DNA of 37,304 nt from positions 1 through 37,304 of the forward strand of contig NZ_JZWV01000036.1 of NCBI RefSeq assembly GCF_000966975.1, written 5' to 3'. The notes under the pieces were generated by a model that ran no database searches, was not told where the DNA came from, and saw only the letters and a list, made by a program, of their open reading frames with translations. Shown in pieces: positions 10,667-19,800 of the stretch (position 1 is the first letter of the stretch; each line of letters opens with the position of its first letter). Source of the DNA: Streptomyces katrae. GTDB lineage: Bacteria > Actinomycetota > Actinomycetes > Streptomycetales > Streptomycetaceae. The translations under genes and the position numbers were made by a program.

Positions 10667-11809
10667 GTGACCGACCCGACCGCCCCCTCCGCCTTCCCCG
10701 GCGGCCCCGCCCTCTTCCGCCTGGACCCCGCCGTCGCACACCTCAACCACGGCTCGTACGGGGCGGTCCCGCTGCCCGTCCAGGAGGCCCAGGAGGCCCT
10801 GCGCGCCCAGGCCCACGCCGATCCCGACGCCTTCTTCAACGGGGTCTCCGAGCGGCTCACCGCCGCCCGGGGCCGGATCGCGGCACGCCTGGGGGCGGAC
10901 CCGGACGGCCTCTCCTTCATCTCCAACGCCACCGAGGGCGCCAACCTCGCCCTCGACGCGATCCCCCTCGCCGAGGGCGACGAGATCCTGGTCACCGACC
11001 ACGGCTACGGCACCGTCGTCGAAGCCGCCGCCCGCCGGGCAAAGGTCACCACCGTGGCCCTGGACCCCCGCCTCCCCGACGAGGACGCCGTACGGGAGGC
11101 CGTACTGGCCGGGGTCACGCCCCGCACCCGGGTGGCCGTGCTCGACCACGTCAGCTCGCCCACCGCACGCCTCATCGCCGGCCCCCGGCTCCTCGCCGAG
11201 CTCGCGGAGCGCGGGATCACCACCGTCGTCGACGGCGCCCACACCCCCGGCATGCTGGCCGAACCGATCGCCGCCGGCGCCGACTTCTGGTTCGGGAACC
11301 TGCACAAATGGGGCTACGCCCCCTCCGGCAGCGCCCTCCTCGCCGTGGCCCCCGCCCACCGCGCCCGGGTCCGCGCCCTCAGCCCCTCCTGGGAGGACCA
11401 CCGCGGCTTCCCGCTCTCCGTCGAGTACCGGGCCACCTTCGACTACACCGGCTGGCTCGCCGCCCCCGAGGGCCTCGACCTCCTGGAGCGGCTCGGCGCC
11501 GACCGGGTCCGCGCCCACAACAGCGCCCTGGCCGGCTACGGCGCCGAACTCCTCGCCCGGATCCCCGGGATGACCGTGCTGCCCCACACCCCGGGCCTGG
11601 CCCTGCGCTCCCTGCTGCTGCCGCCCGGCGTGGCCGAGACCAGGGAGGCGGCCACGGCACTGCGCGAGGAACTCGCCGCGAAGCTCCGTATCCGGGTCCT
11701 GGTCTGGCCCCGGCCGGGCGGCGGCGGGCTGCGGGTCTGCGGGCAGGTCTACAACCGGGCCGAGGAGTACGAACGCCTCGCCGAGGCCCTGCCCGCCTAC
11801 CTGCGGTGA
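10667..11809 (+). CDS. Class V aminotransferase, isopenicillin-N-epimerase-like
   Basis: This 380-aa PLP enzyme opens with the segment FRLDPAVAHLNHGSYGAVPL, typical of the CefD-like branch of class V aminotransferases. FISNATEGANLAL supplies the phosphate-binding turn. VVDGAHTPG (Asp near residue 189) contacts the pyridine nitrogen. FWFGNLHKWGYAPSGSALL carries the PLP lysine near residue 214. Known members include isopenicillin N epimerase and cysteine desulfurase-like proteins. There are no beta-lactam genes nearby, so a general role is more likely. The GTG at 10667 is chosen because CCCGGAGG lies about 6 bases upstream. An in-frame ATG at 10604 lacks that support. Confidence 0.88.
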   Translation: MTDPTAPSAFPGGPALFRLDPAVAHLNHGSYGAVPLPVQEAQEALRAQAHADPDAFFNGVSERLTAARGRIAARLGADPDGLSFISNATEGANLALDAIPLAEGDEILVTDHGYGTVVEAAARRAKVTTVALDPRLPDEDAVREAVLAGVTPRTRVAVLDHVSSPTARLIAGPRLLAELAERGITTVVDGAHTPGMLAEPIAAGADFWFGNLHKWGYAPSGSALLAVAPAHRARVRALSPSWEDHRGFPLSVEYRATFDYTGWLAAPEGLDLLERLGADRVRAHNSALAGYGAELLARIPGMTVLPHTPGLALRSLLLPPGVAETREAATALREELAAKLRIRVLVWPRPGGGGLRVCGQVYNRAEEYERLAEALPAYLR

Positions 11810-11822
11810 CCCGCCGGCGCCC

Positions 11823-12575
11823 TCACGGGCGCCGCAGCAGGTAGGTGTCCATGATCCAGCCCTTGCGGGCGCGGGCCTCGGTCCGCAGCTCCTCGATGCG
11901 GCCGGACACCTCCGACAGCTTCCCCGAGACCAGGATCTCGTCCGGGGTGCCCACGTAGGCGCCCCAGTAGATGAACAGGTCCTGGTCCAGGTGGGCGGTG
12001 AACGCGTGCCGCGCGTCCAGCATCACCACCACGTCGTCCACGTCCTGCGGCCAGCCCTCCGCCAGCCGCCGGCCCGTGGTGATCTGGACCGGGCGCCCCA
12101 CCCGGTTGAGGTTGGTGCGGTGCCGCGCCAGCAGCGCCGACACGCTGCTGATGCCCGGCACCACCTCGTGCTCGAACGCCACCCGGCCGCGCTCCAGCAC
12201 CTCGTCGAGGATCGCGAGCGTGGAGTCGTACAGGGAGGGGTCGCCCCACACCAGGAACGCCCCGGTCTCGCCCTCCGCCAGGTCCTCGGCGATGAACCGC
12301 TCGAAGATCTCGGCCCGGGCGCTGCGCCAGCCGTCCACCGTCGGGGCGTACTCGGCCGGGGTGCGGTCGCGGTCCGGGTCCCGGCCCTCGACCAGGCGGT
12401 GGCCCGGCCGGGCGTGCGCCTCCAGCATGGCGCGCCGCAGCCCCGTCAGGTCCGCCTTCTCCTCCCCCTTCTCCAGGATGAGGAATGCGTCCGCCGCGCC
12501 GATCGCCTTGACCGCCTGGAGGGTCAGGTGGTCCGGGTCGCCCGCGCCTATACCGATCACTGAGAACTTCTTCAC
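11823..12575 (-). CDS. cobF: Precorrin-6A synthase (deacetylating), CobF
   Basis: This 250-aa SAM-dependent tetrapyrrole methylase starts KKFSVIGIGAGDPDHLTLQA, the standard SAM-pocket strand and loop. It continues with FLVWGDPSLYDSTLAIL and VVPGISSVSALLARHRTNLN, the other two family blocks. The extended insert GRDPDRDRTPAEYAPTVDGW and the C-terminal LFIYWGAYVGTPDEIL point to CobF rather than CobI, CobJ or CobM. In the aerobic cobalamin pathway it methylates precorrin-5 at C1 with loss of acetate. No other cob genes are in the window. The start GTG at 12575 is only 18 bp from the divergent lutA start, so the two promoters must overlap each other's coding ends. Confidence 0.9.
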   Translation of the reverse strand: MKKFSVIGIGAGDPDHLTLQAVKAIGAADAFLILEKGEEKADLTGLRRAMLEAHARPGHRLVEGRDPDRDRTPAEYAPTVDGWRSARAEIFERFIAEDLAEGETGAFLVWGDPSLYDSTLAILDEVLERGRVAFEHEVVPGISSVSALLARHRTNLNRVGRPVQITTGRRLAEGWPQDVDDVVVMLDARHAFTAHLDQDLFIYWGAYVGTPDEILVSGKLSEVSGRIEELRTEARARKGWIMDTYLLRRP

Positions 12576-12580
12576 CGGGC

Positions 12581-12586
12581 TATTGT
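12581..12586 (+). promoter_or_regulatory. Candidate -10 box TATTGT for leaderless lutA
   Basis: TATTGT matches TAnnnT and ends 7 bases before the lutA ATG at 12594, with no room for a ribosome binding site from its own leader. Read on the other strand, the same bases give CACAATA 7-8 bases before the cobF GTG. Confidence 0.4.
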
Positions 12587-12593
12587 GCCCACC

Positions 12594-13349
12594 ATGCGTG
12601 TCGCCCTGTTCGTCACCTGCGTCAACGACGCCCTGTACCCCCGTACGGGCATCGCCGTCGTCCGCCTCCTGGAGCGGCTCGGGGTCGACGTGGACTTCCC
12701 GGCGGCCCAGAGCTGCTGCGGCCAGCCCCAGTACAACACCGGCTACCGGCGCGAGGCCGAACCGCTGCTGCGCCGCACCGCCGAGGCCTTCGCGGGCTAC
12801 GACCACGTGGTCACCCCCTCCGGCTCCTGCGCCGCGATGGTCCGCGCGCACTACCCGCGCATCGCCCGGCTGGCCGCCCGCGAAGGGCGGGGGAGCGGAC
12901 TGGAGAAGCTCGCGGAGGACCTCGTACCGCGCGTCCACGAGCTCACCGAGTTCCTCGTCGACGTGCTCGGCGTGACCGACGTGGGCGCGTACTACCCGCA
13001 CACCGTCACCTACCACCCCTCCTGCCACGGCCTGCGCACCCTCGGGCTGGGCGAGCGCCCCCGGCGGCTGCTGGCCGCCGTCAAGGGGCTGGAACTCGTC
13101 GAACTGCCCGGCGCCGACGAGTGCTGCGGGTTCGGCGGCACCTTCGCCGTGAAGAACCCGGACGTGTCCGCCGCCATGGCCGCCGACAAGACCGCCGCCG
13201 CCCGGGCCACGGGCGCCGAGGTCCTCTGCGGGGCCGACAACTCCTGCCTCGCCCACCTCGACGGCACCCTCCGCCGGGCCGGCGTCCCGCTGCGCACCCT
13301 GCACCTCGCCGAGATCCTGGCGTCGACCGAGGAGGACCCGCTGCGATGA
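12594..13349 (+). CDS. lutA: Lactate utilization protein A (Fe-S oxidoreductase, two CCG domains)
   Basis: This 251-aa protein has two cysteine-rich CCG repeats. The first is AAQSCCGQPQYNTGYRREAE (about residues 37-57). The second is spread over YHPSCHGLRTLGLGERPRRL and ELPGADECCGFGGTFAVKNP (about 140-190). CCG domains hold Fe-S centres in succinate, glycolate and L-lactate oxidoreductases. LutA acts with LutB and LutC to oxidise L-lactate to pyruvate. The ATG at 12594 lies right after a TATTGT box, suggesting a leaderless transcript. The stop overlaps the lutB start (ATGA at 13346), so translation is coupled. No LldR/LutR regulator is beside it. Confidence 0.93.
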   Translation: MRVALFVTCVNDALYPRTGIAVVRLLERLGVDVDFPAAQSCCGQPQYNTGYRREAEPLLRRTAEAFAGYDHVVTPSGSCAAMVRAHYPRIARLAAREGRGSGLEKLAEDLVPRVHELTEFLVDVLGVTDVGAYYPHTVTYHPSCHGLRTLGLGERPRRLLAAVKGLELVELPGADECCGFGGTFAVKNPDVSAAMAADKTAAARATGAEVLCGADNSCLAHLDGTLRRAGVPLRTLHLAEILASTEEDPLR

Positions 13350-14887
13350 CCCGCACCGACCTGGGCATGCCGGCCTTCCCGCCGGCCGCGCCCTTCCCGC
13401 CCGGCGCGACCTTCCCGCCCGGCGCGACCTCCCAGGCCTTCCCGGCGTTCCCGGAGGCGGCGAAGGAGGCCGTACGGGACGACGTACTGCGCGCCAACCT
13501 CCGCCGCGCCACCCACACCATCCGCGACAAGAGGGCCCGCGCGGTCACCGAACTCGCCGACTGGGACCGGCTCCGCGCGGCCGGGAAGGCCGTCAAGGAC
13601 CACACCCTGCGCCACCTCGACCACTACCTCCTCCAGCTGGAGGCCGCCGTCACCGCGGCCGGCGGCACCGTCCACTGGGCGGCCGACGCCGAGGAGGCCA
13701 ACCGGATCGTCACCGCCCTCGTCCTGGCCACCGGCGAACGCGAGGTCGTCAAGGTCAAGTCGATGGCCACCCAGGAGACCGGCCTCAACGAAGCCCTGGA
13801 GGCCGCCGGGATCGCCGCCTACGAGACCGACCTCGCCGAGCTCATCGTCCAGCTCGGCCACGACCGGCCCTCGCACATCCTCGTCCCCGCCATCCACCGG
13901 AACCGCGACGAGATCCGCGACATCTTCCGCACCGAGATGGCGGGTTGGGGCCGCCCCGCGCCCGAAGACCTCGGCGACGACCCGCGCGAACTCGCCGAAG
14001 CCGCCCGCCTGCACCTGCGCGAGAAGTTCCTGCGCGCCAAAGTCGCCGTCTCCGGCGCCAACTTCATGGTCGCCGAGACCGGCACGATGGTCGTCCTGGA
14101 ATCCGAGGGCAACGGCCGGATGTGCCTGACGCTCCCCGACACCCTGATCTCGGTCGTCGGCATCGAGAAGGTCGTCCCCACCTTCCGCGATCTGGAGATC
14201 TTCCTCCAGACCCTGCCGCGCTCCTCCACGGCCGAGCGGATGAACCCGTACACCACCATGTGGACGGGGACGGCCGACGGCGACGGCCCGTCCGCCTTCC
14301 ACCTCGTCCTCCTCGACAACGGCCGCACCGACACCCTGGCCGACGAGACCGGCCGCCAGGCCCTGCGCTGCATCCGCTGCTCCGCCTGCCTCAATGTCTG
14401 CCCCGTCTACGAACGCGCCGGCGGCCATGCCTACGGCTCCGTCTACCCCGGCCCCATCGGGGCCATCCTCAGCCCCCAACTCCGCGGAACCGGCAGCGAC
14501 ATCGACGCCACCCTGCCCTACGCCTCCACCCTGTGCGGGGCCTGCTACGAGGTCTGCCCCGTCGCCATCGACATCCCCGAGGTCCTGGTCCACCTGCGCG
14601 AACGCGTCGCCCAGGGCGGCCCCGTCACCCGCGCCGGGATCCGCGTACGCCTGCGCCCCGCCCACGGCCACACCGCCGAACGCGCCGCCATGCGCGCGGC
14701 CCGCCTCCTCCTGGACCGCCCCGGCGCCCTGCGCACCGCCGAACGCCTTCTGGCCCGCGCCCGCCGCCTGCGCCCCCGCCGCCTCCCGGGCCCGGGCCGC
14801 GCCTGGACCGACACCCGCACGCTTCCCGACCTGCCCGCGGAACCCTTCCGCGACTGGTGGCTCCGAGAACGGGGAACCCGACCGTGA
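13346..14887 (+). CDS. lutB: Lactate utilization protein B (Fe-S protein)
   Basis: This 513-aa LutB/YkgF-type protein has an N-terminal DUF162/LUD domain at about residues 75-320 (RATHTIRDKRARAVTELADW, EVVKVKSMATQETGLNEALE, KVAVSGANFMVAETGTMVVL). Two [4Fe-4S] ferredoxin-type motifs follow: CIRCSACLNVCPVYE (about 341-355) and CGACYEVCPVAIDIPEV (about 397-413). A C-terminal extension rich in Arg and Pro closes the protein. It is the electron-transfer subunit of the LutABC lactate-oxidising complex. It overlaps lutA by four bases (ATGA) and lutC by four bases (GTGA). The first ~37 residues form an odd Phe/Pro/Ala-rich extension that contains an in-frame 18-bp tandem repeat (PFPPGATFPPGATS). Confidence 0.94.
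   Translation: MTRTDLGMPAFPPAAPFPPGATFPPGATSQAFPAFPEAAKEAVRDDVLRANLRRATHTIRDKRARAVTELADWDRLRAAGKAVKDHTLRHLDHYLLQLEAAVTAAGGTVHWAADAEEANRIVTALVLATGEREVVKVKSMATQETGLNEALEAAGIAAYETDLAELIVQLGHDRPSHILVPAIHRNRDEIRDIFRTEMAGWGRPAPEDLGDDPRELAEAARLHLREKFLRAKVAVSGANFMVAETGTMVVLESEGNGRMCLTLPDTLISVVGIEKVVPTFRDLEIFLQTLPRSSTAERMNPYTTMWTGTADGDGPSAFHLVLLDNGRTDTLADETGRQALRCIRCSACLNVCPVYERAGGHAYGSVYPGPIGAILSPQLRGTGSDIDATLPYASTLCGACYEVCPVAIDIPEVLVHLRERVAQGGPVTRAGIRVRLRPAHGHTAERAAMRAARLLLDRPGALRTAERLLARARRLRPRRLPGPGRAWTDTRTLPDLPAEPFRDWWLRERGTRP
13393..13428 (+). repeat. Exact 18-bp tandem repeat in the 5' end of lutB (in frame)
   Basis: CTTCCCGCCCGGCGCGAC occurs at 13393-13410 and again immediately at 13411-13428. 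It keeps the reading frame and duplicates six residues in the N-terminal extension. Confidence 0.95.
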
Positions 14888-15537
14888 CCACGAGGGACCG
14901 CATCCTCGCCCGCATCCGCAGGGCCGTGCCCGCCCCGGCGCCGGACGAGGCCACCCCGGAGGCCGCCCTGGCCGCCATCCCCCGGGACTACCTCCGCGTC
15001 CACGACGCCACCTGGACCCCCGCCCGCACGGCGGACCTCCTCGCCGCCAACCTGACCGAGTACCGGGCGAAGGTCCACCGCACGGACGAGGCCGGCCTCC
15101 CGCCCCTCCTGGCCCGCCTGCTCTCCGGCTCCCGCACGGTCCTGATCCCCCCGGCCCTCCCCCCGCACTGGCTCTCCGGCACCTCCGCGACCCTCGTCCC
15201 CGACCAGGAGTCCTCCAACGCCCACGACCTGGACGGCGTCGACAGCACGGTCACCGGCTGCGCCCTGGCCATCGCCGAAACCGGCACGATCGTCCTCGAC
15301 GGCGGCCCCGACCAGGGCCGGCGCCGCATCACCCTGATCCCGGACCACCACGTCTGCGTGGTCCGCGTCCCCTCCCAGGTCGTGGACTCCGTCCCGCAGG
15401 CCCTCGAACGCCTCGACCCCACCCGCCCGCTGACCTGGATCTCCGGCCCCTCCGCCACCAGCGACATCGAACTCGACCGGGTCGAGGGCGTACACGGCCC
15501 CCGCACCCTGGACGTGATCCTCCTCGGCGCACAATAG
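14884..15537 (+). CDS. lutC: Lactate utilization protein C (LUD domain)
   Basis: This 217-aa LutC/YkgG family protein begins TTRDRILARIRRAV, the family's usual N-terminal helix. The conserved LUD core follows: STVTGCALAIAETGTIVLDG, ITLIPDHHVCVVRVPSQVVD, and ISGPSATSDIELDRVEGVHG at about residues 185-204. The last of these is the most diagnostic block. It completes the LutABC lactate oxidation system. The GTG at 14884 overlaps the lutB stop (GTGA), so the three genes form one translationally coupled operon. Confidence 0.94.
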   Translation: MTTRDRILARIRRAVPAPAPDEATPEAALAAIPRDYLRVHDATWTPARTADLLAANLTEYRAKVHRTDEAGLPPLLARLLSGSRTVLIPPALPPHWLSGTSATLVPDQESSNAHDLDGVDSTVTGCALAIAETGTIVLDGGPDQGRRRITLIPDHHVCVVRVPSQVVDSVPQALERLDPTRPLTWISGPSATSDIELDRVEGVHGPRTLDVILLGAQ

Positions 15538-15541
15538 CCGC

Positions 15542-15940
15542 ATGCCATCCCACATCGCCCTGACCGCCCTCGTGGTCCGCGAGTACGACGAGGCCATCGA
15601 CTTCTACACCCGCGCCCTCGGCTTCGAACTCGCCGAGGACACCCCCCGGCCCGACGGCTCCCGCTGGGTCGTCGTCCGCCCGCCCGGCGCCCGCGAATCC
15701 GCCCTGCTGCTGGCCCGCGCCAAGGACGACGCCCAGCGCTCCCGCATCGGCGACCAGACCGGCGGCCGCGTCGGCTTCTTCCTCTACACCGCCGACTTCG
15801 CCGCCGACCACGCCCGCATGACCGCCGAAGGCGTCCGCTTCCTGGAGGAGCCGCGCCACGAGCCGTACGGCTCCGTCGCCGTCTTCGAGGACCTCTACGG
15901 AAACCGCTGGGACCTACTGGAGCCCGCCGCCTCCGCCTAG
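15542..15940 (+). CDS. VOC-family (glyoxalase/bleomycin resistance) protein
   Basis: This 132-aa protein has the two half-repeats of a vicinal oxygen chelate fold. The first half carries ALTALVVREYDEAIDFYTRA and LGFELAEDTPRPDG. The second has VGFFLYTADFAADHARMTAE, GVRFLEEPRHEPYGSVAVFE and DLYGNRWDLLEP. His5, the Glu in the VAVFED strand and the last Glu are plausible metal ligands. Members range from glyoxalase I to antibiotic-binding proteins, so the substrate cannot be read. It starts 4 bases after lutC and may be part of that operon, though a CACAAT box 7 bases before its ATG could give its own start. Its 3' end overlaps the convergent DUF309 gene by 27 bases. Confidence 0.86.
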   Translation: MPSHIALTALVVREYDEAIDFYTRALGFELAEDTPRPDGSRWVVVRPPGARESALLLARAKDDAQRSRIGDQTGGRVGFFLYTADFAADHARMTAEGVRFLEEPRHEPYGSVAVFEDLYGNRWDLLEPAASA

Positions 15941-16402
15941 CCGCGGCGCCTCCCGCGCGGCGTCCACCACGGCCCCGGCCTCCACCCGGTGGGCCAGCTC
16001 CCCGGCCCACCGGACCAGCCCGGGCAGGTCCATCCCGTACGCCCGCTCAACCCCGCCGAGCGAAGCCGCCCCGCGCCGCAGCAACCGCGCCCCGCCGACG
16101 GCGTTCCCCCGCGCGGCGTGCGTCAGCCCCACGGCGAGCTGCGCCAGCCCCCGCCACAGCGGGGCGTCCTCCTCCGGCCCGGACTTCCAGGCGTCCTCGA
16201 ACACCTCGTGCGCGTGGAACGGCATCCCGGCGTCCAGCAGCCGCTGCGCCTCGGCGACCGTCTCCCCGGGCCCCCGCACCACCCCCTCGGGCTGCCGGGC
16301 CACCCCGTCCTCCCCGTACGCCAGCGGCCGCCCCAACCCGTCCCGCGGCCGCGCACTCCGCGCCCGCCCCGCACCGTCCCGATCCCGCTCCCGACCGTCC
16401 AC
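15914..16402 (-). CDS. DUF309 domain protein
   Basis: This protein of about 162 aa has a helical DUF309 core at about residues 50-115: EAQRLLDAGMPFHAHEVFED, with the conserved HxHExxE, then LWRGLAQLAVGLTHAARGNA and GGARLLRRGAASL. DUF309 proteins are small helical bundles of unknown function whose His/Glu motif suggests metal binding. The GTG at 16402 is preferred because GGGGGAGGAT lies about 8 bases upstream. A GTG at 16429 is possible. Its 3' end overlaps that of the VOC gene in tail-to-tail orientation. The N-terminal 40 residues are low-complexity Arg/Gly/Asp and may be poorly conserved. Confidence 0.82.
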   Translation of the reverse strand: MDGRERDRDGAGRARSARPRDGLGRPLAYGEDGVARQPEGVVRGPGETVAEAQRLLDAGMPFHAHEVFEDAWKSGPEEDAPLWRGLAQLAVGLTHAARGNAVGGARLLRRGAASLGGVERAYGMDLPGLVRWAGELAHRVEAGAVVDAAREAPRLGGGGGLQ

Positions 16403-16522
16403 CCGCCCATCCTCCCCCGCCCCGCTCACCCGTGCACACGCACCCCTCAACGTGCGGTAATGTTCTGCATGTGCCCGGCGCACGAGGGGAAACCCCAGGT
16501 CGCAGGGTTGCAAGCAGTACAA

Positions 16523-16597
<75 letters not shown>

Positions 16598-16615
16598 TTT
16601 TCGAAGTCGCAGGTC

Positions 16616-16649
16616 AGGGGCTGTTTCAGAGAAATCTGAAACAGCCCCT
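16616..16649 (+). terminator. Terminator downstream of tRNA-Pro supplied by the element
   Basis: Positions 16616-16630 pair perfectly with 16635-16649 (15 bp) around a GAAA tetraloop. The sequence TGATCGTTTTT follows. It lies inside the element, 19 bases after the tRNA, and so replaces the chromosomal tRNA terminator now left beyond the right repeat. Confidence 0.9.
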
Positions 16650-16660
16650 TGATCGTTTTT

Positions 16661-16680
16661 GGAGACCAGTCGGGGACCAG
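16661..16680 (+). repeat. Left arm-type repeat (GGRGACCAGT twice)
   Basis: GGAGACCAGTCGGGGACCAG contains two near-identical 10-base units. A matching pair lies just inside the right end at 20,907-20,925, in the same orientation. They are candidate arm-type integrase binding sites. Confidence 0.6.
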
Positions 16681-16696
16681 GGTGACTTGGGTGGGT

Positions 16697-16733
16697 CTGT
16701 GGCGCGCCTTGACTGGGTCAAGGCGCGCCACAG
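16697..16733. repeat. Perfect 17-bp palindrome with anticodon-arm-like core
   Basis: Positions 16697-16713 pair with 16717-16733 around the loop TGG. The centre CTTGACTGGGTCAAG is nearly the tRNA-Pro anticodon arm (CTTGACTGGGGGTCAAG). It may be a terminator for the convergent NACHT gene, a recombinase core site, or both. Confidence 0.7.
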
Positions 16734-16845
16734 CCGCATCGGCGACGTGGCTGCCCGCTAGACCTCCGCCATCAAGGCCAACCAGGGATTCCGTTGTCCG
16801 CAGGACTTCGGCCGTGAGTACAGTTCGAGCCTCGATATTGTTCCC

Positions 16846-19800
16846 TTAGTCAAGGGCTGCCCTGCCGCCCGCGGCGGGACCACGCCAGATTTCCTGGATC
16901 GTTTCGAACGAGCCCAGCAGCCTGACGTCCCGCACCAAGGGCCGCAGGATGTCGGCGTCGCTCGCGCGCATTCGGAGCACGTCGGTTGGCCGCAGCGTCA
17001 ACAGGAGTGGCTCGGCATTTGTATCGAGCCACTCTCGCTGCCCTAGTTCGTGAGCCAGCCGTAGCAGCCCGATGGCCAGCCCCGGGTCCCGCTTGTCTGC
17101 GGGTAGTGCCTCGAACAGCGCGCGCCCCCACTCCAGCGCCGCGCTCCCCGACTCCCATTCCCCCTCCGCCCAGATCCGGGTGCTTCCCGCCTCCCGAAGG
17201 AGTTGCTGCAGGCGTTCCTGTGGTCCTTGGAACAGCGCCGAGTACCGGCGGAGATGGCCAACTAAGGCCTTGAACTCCGCTTTGTCCTGATCCGGATCCA
17301 CCTGTGCCAACCCGCGGATCACGTACTCTTCGAGCACGGGCCACAGTCCACCCCACAGCATCCCGTCGCCAGCGACACCCGACCGGATCACCTCTACGAG
17401 GAGCGCCCGAATGGTCTCCTCGGGCAGCCGGGCGGCGTCATGGACCAGGTGGCGAACAAGGAAGCCCGCGACGGGTGGGCGCTCAGGTTCGGGTAGGTGT
17501 TGCAGCACATCCAGGACGTCGGCGTAGTGCGCGGCGAGCGGTTGGCCCGCGTCCCCGCAGAGCAGACCCATGAGGGCGTGTGCCCCCGACACAGCGCGCT
17601 GTTCCTCGTCGACGCGGTACGTGCGCAGGGTGTTCGGCAAGCTCCGCAAGAGAGGAGCCAGAGCATGTAGCACGTGTTGCACGTCCGTGTCGCACAGGAG
17701 AGACAGCCGCCTGGTCAAATCTGCGGCATCTACACCTCGCGCGTTGTAGTAGGCGCTCGGCCCGAGCACGGTGCTGCGGAGGATCCACGACACGTCGTCC
17801 GCGAGTTCGGTGGTCCCCCGAAGGGAGAGCCGAAGGTCGCCCGTGCGGCTGGTGCCGTCGCCTATGTGGCTGCCGGCTGCAGCGATGCTGGCCGTCTCCA
17901 CGGACACGGAACGGGCGAAGGACTCCCAGGATGCTTCACTGAACTGGGAACGCCAGAACTGCGCACATCGCCACCACCGATCCACGGGATCCGCAACCCC
18001 AAGGAAGTGCGAGGCCCGGAGTCCGCCTTCGACGACGAGGGCGAGTACGAGAAGGTTCGCCTCGTAGACCGCGTCCCTTTCGGTGCGCCTGCGATCGGCC
18101 GGGTGGTAGATGAGACCGGCTGGCCCGTCACCGGTCCGGTCATCCGTGTGGAACAGGGTCCGCAGAAGCCCCAGCAGGTTGCTGTGCCAGCGCGGTCCCG
18201 CTGGTCCGGCTAGTTCCTTGAGATTGTTGAGGACCTGGGCGCGGTCGCTGAGCGGAACGAACGACAGGAGGGATCGGAGAACCACGTTGTTACACCCCGT
18301 CGTCATGGCCAGGCCCGCTCCGACGCCCATCCGTTCCAGCTCGTCGCAGACCAGTCGGGCGACCAGGTACTCGCCAAATGTTGCGTGTAGGAACTCATAC
18401 GAGCGCAGGCATTCCTCCGCGACCAGCGCCTGTGCCTCATGTACAAAGAAGAAGCGACCGAACAGCAGGGCGGAGCCTGCTTCACCGAGCAGACCGCCGA
18501 GATCGCGATCCGCTTCGTCTGCCGTGAGGCTCTGTTTGCGCCGGTTGAACATCCCGATGGCGATCACCCCCAGTCGCCTGAGTTCATTCTCGACCGCTTG
18601 CCTTTCAGCGGCAGGAGGCAGAGGGCCATTGTGTTTGACGACTTGGCGCCGGACGAACTCCACCAGGAGCCGCTCATACAGATCGACGCGGCGGATGTCC
18701 CGGCCGCCCAGGCGTCGCAGAGGATTGCCGGTCGCGTCGTACAGCGCCAGCATGAGTAGGAGCAGCGAATGGCGTGCAAGTTCCCGGTACGGGCGCACGA
18801 CATCCCACGTGAGCGGTTCGAGGTCGTGCGTGGCAAAGTAGCGCCGGTTCGTTGCCTGCCAGACCTCCAGCCAGCAGACGATGCGCGCATCGTCGAAAGG
18901 CTCAAGGCGGAGGACTGTGGCGGCTGGGGGGGTCAGTACCTGATCGGCGACCACGGTTCGGCTCGTCACGATGAAGACGACCGGCCGGCCCAGCTCGTAT
19001 TCGCGCTGCTGGAGTTGCTCGATGCTCCTCAGGTACCGCCACTGCCTGCTCATGTCGAGCTGGTCCGCGCCCGCCTGGATCAGCTCGTCCAGCCCGTCCA
19101 GCAGGACGACCCGTACGGCTGTACCGGAGGGCAGCGCGTCCGGCCAGGGCGCCTGATGCCCGGTCGACCTGAACAGGGCCCACTCGAGTTGTTCCTGGAC
19201 GTCAAGTTCGGCGGGAACGTGCCGGAGCTCGACGTGCAGGCAGGAGAACTCCGATTGCGGCAATCGGGCAGCTATGAGCTTCATGAGCAGTGACTTTCCC
19301 GAGCCTGGGTGTCCGAGCACCAACAGGGGCGCCTGTGTGGCCTGATGGCTGAGGAAGTGCGCGGCAAGGAATCCCGCAATGTCCTCCCTGATGGGTTGGC
19401 CATCCCACCAGGTGTCGGCGGAGAGCTGCCAGTCTGCTGGGCGTCCGGCCACGCGAAAGGCCGGGTTTACATAGCCGGCTGCTAGGGAGGGAATCGCCGG
19501 CCCCGACCCGTCGGCAGCGGAGATCGGCGCCCGAAGTAGTTCCCGTTGGCGGGTGGTGGCCGAGTCCGCTTCGGTGAACTCCATTAGGAGCAAGCCAAGT
19601 TCGATGAGGCCGACCCGGTCCGCGGTTGCCTGCTGCCCCTCGGCTTCCTCGTCGGGGTCGTAGGTCTCGGAGGTGAGGCGCAACTCAGGGCAGTCCCAGG
19701 TGACCGTGGCATGCAGGGCCTCGTAGCGGTGCAGGGCTAAGTGTGCGAGTTCATCATGTGACGCCCCACTGAATCCGCCGAAGGCCATGAGGTCGGCGGA

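Noticed and set aside
16649..16849. 66-codon frame in the left end of the element
   Set aside because: It crosses the palindrome and arm repeat, has no ribosome binding site or motif, and shows no integrase residue pattern.
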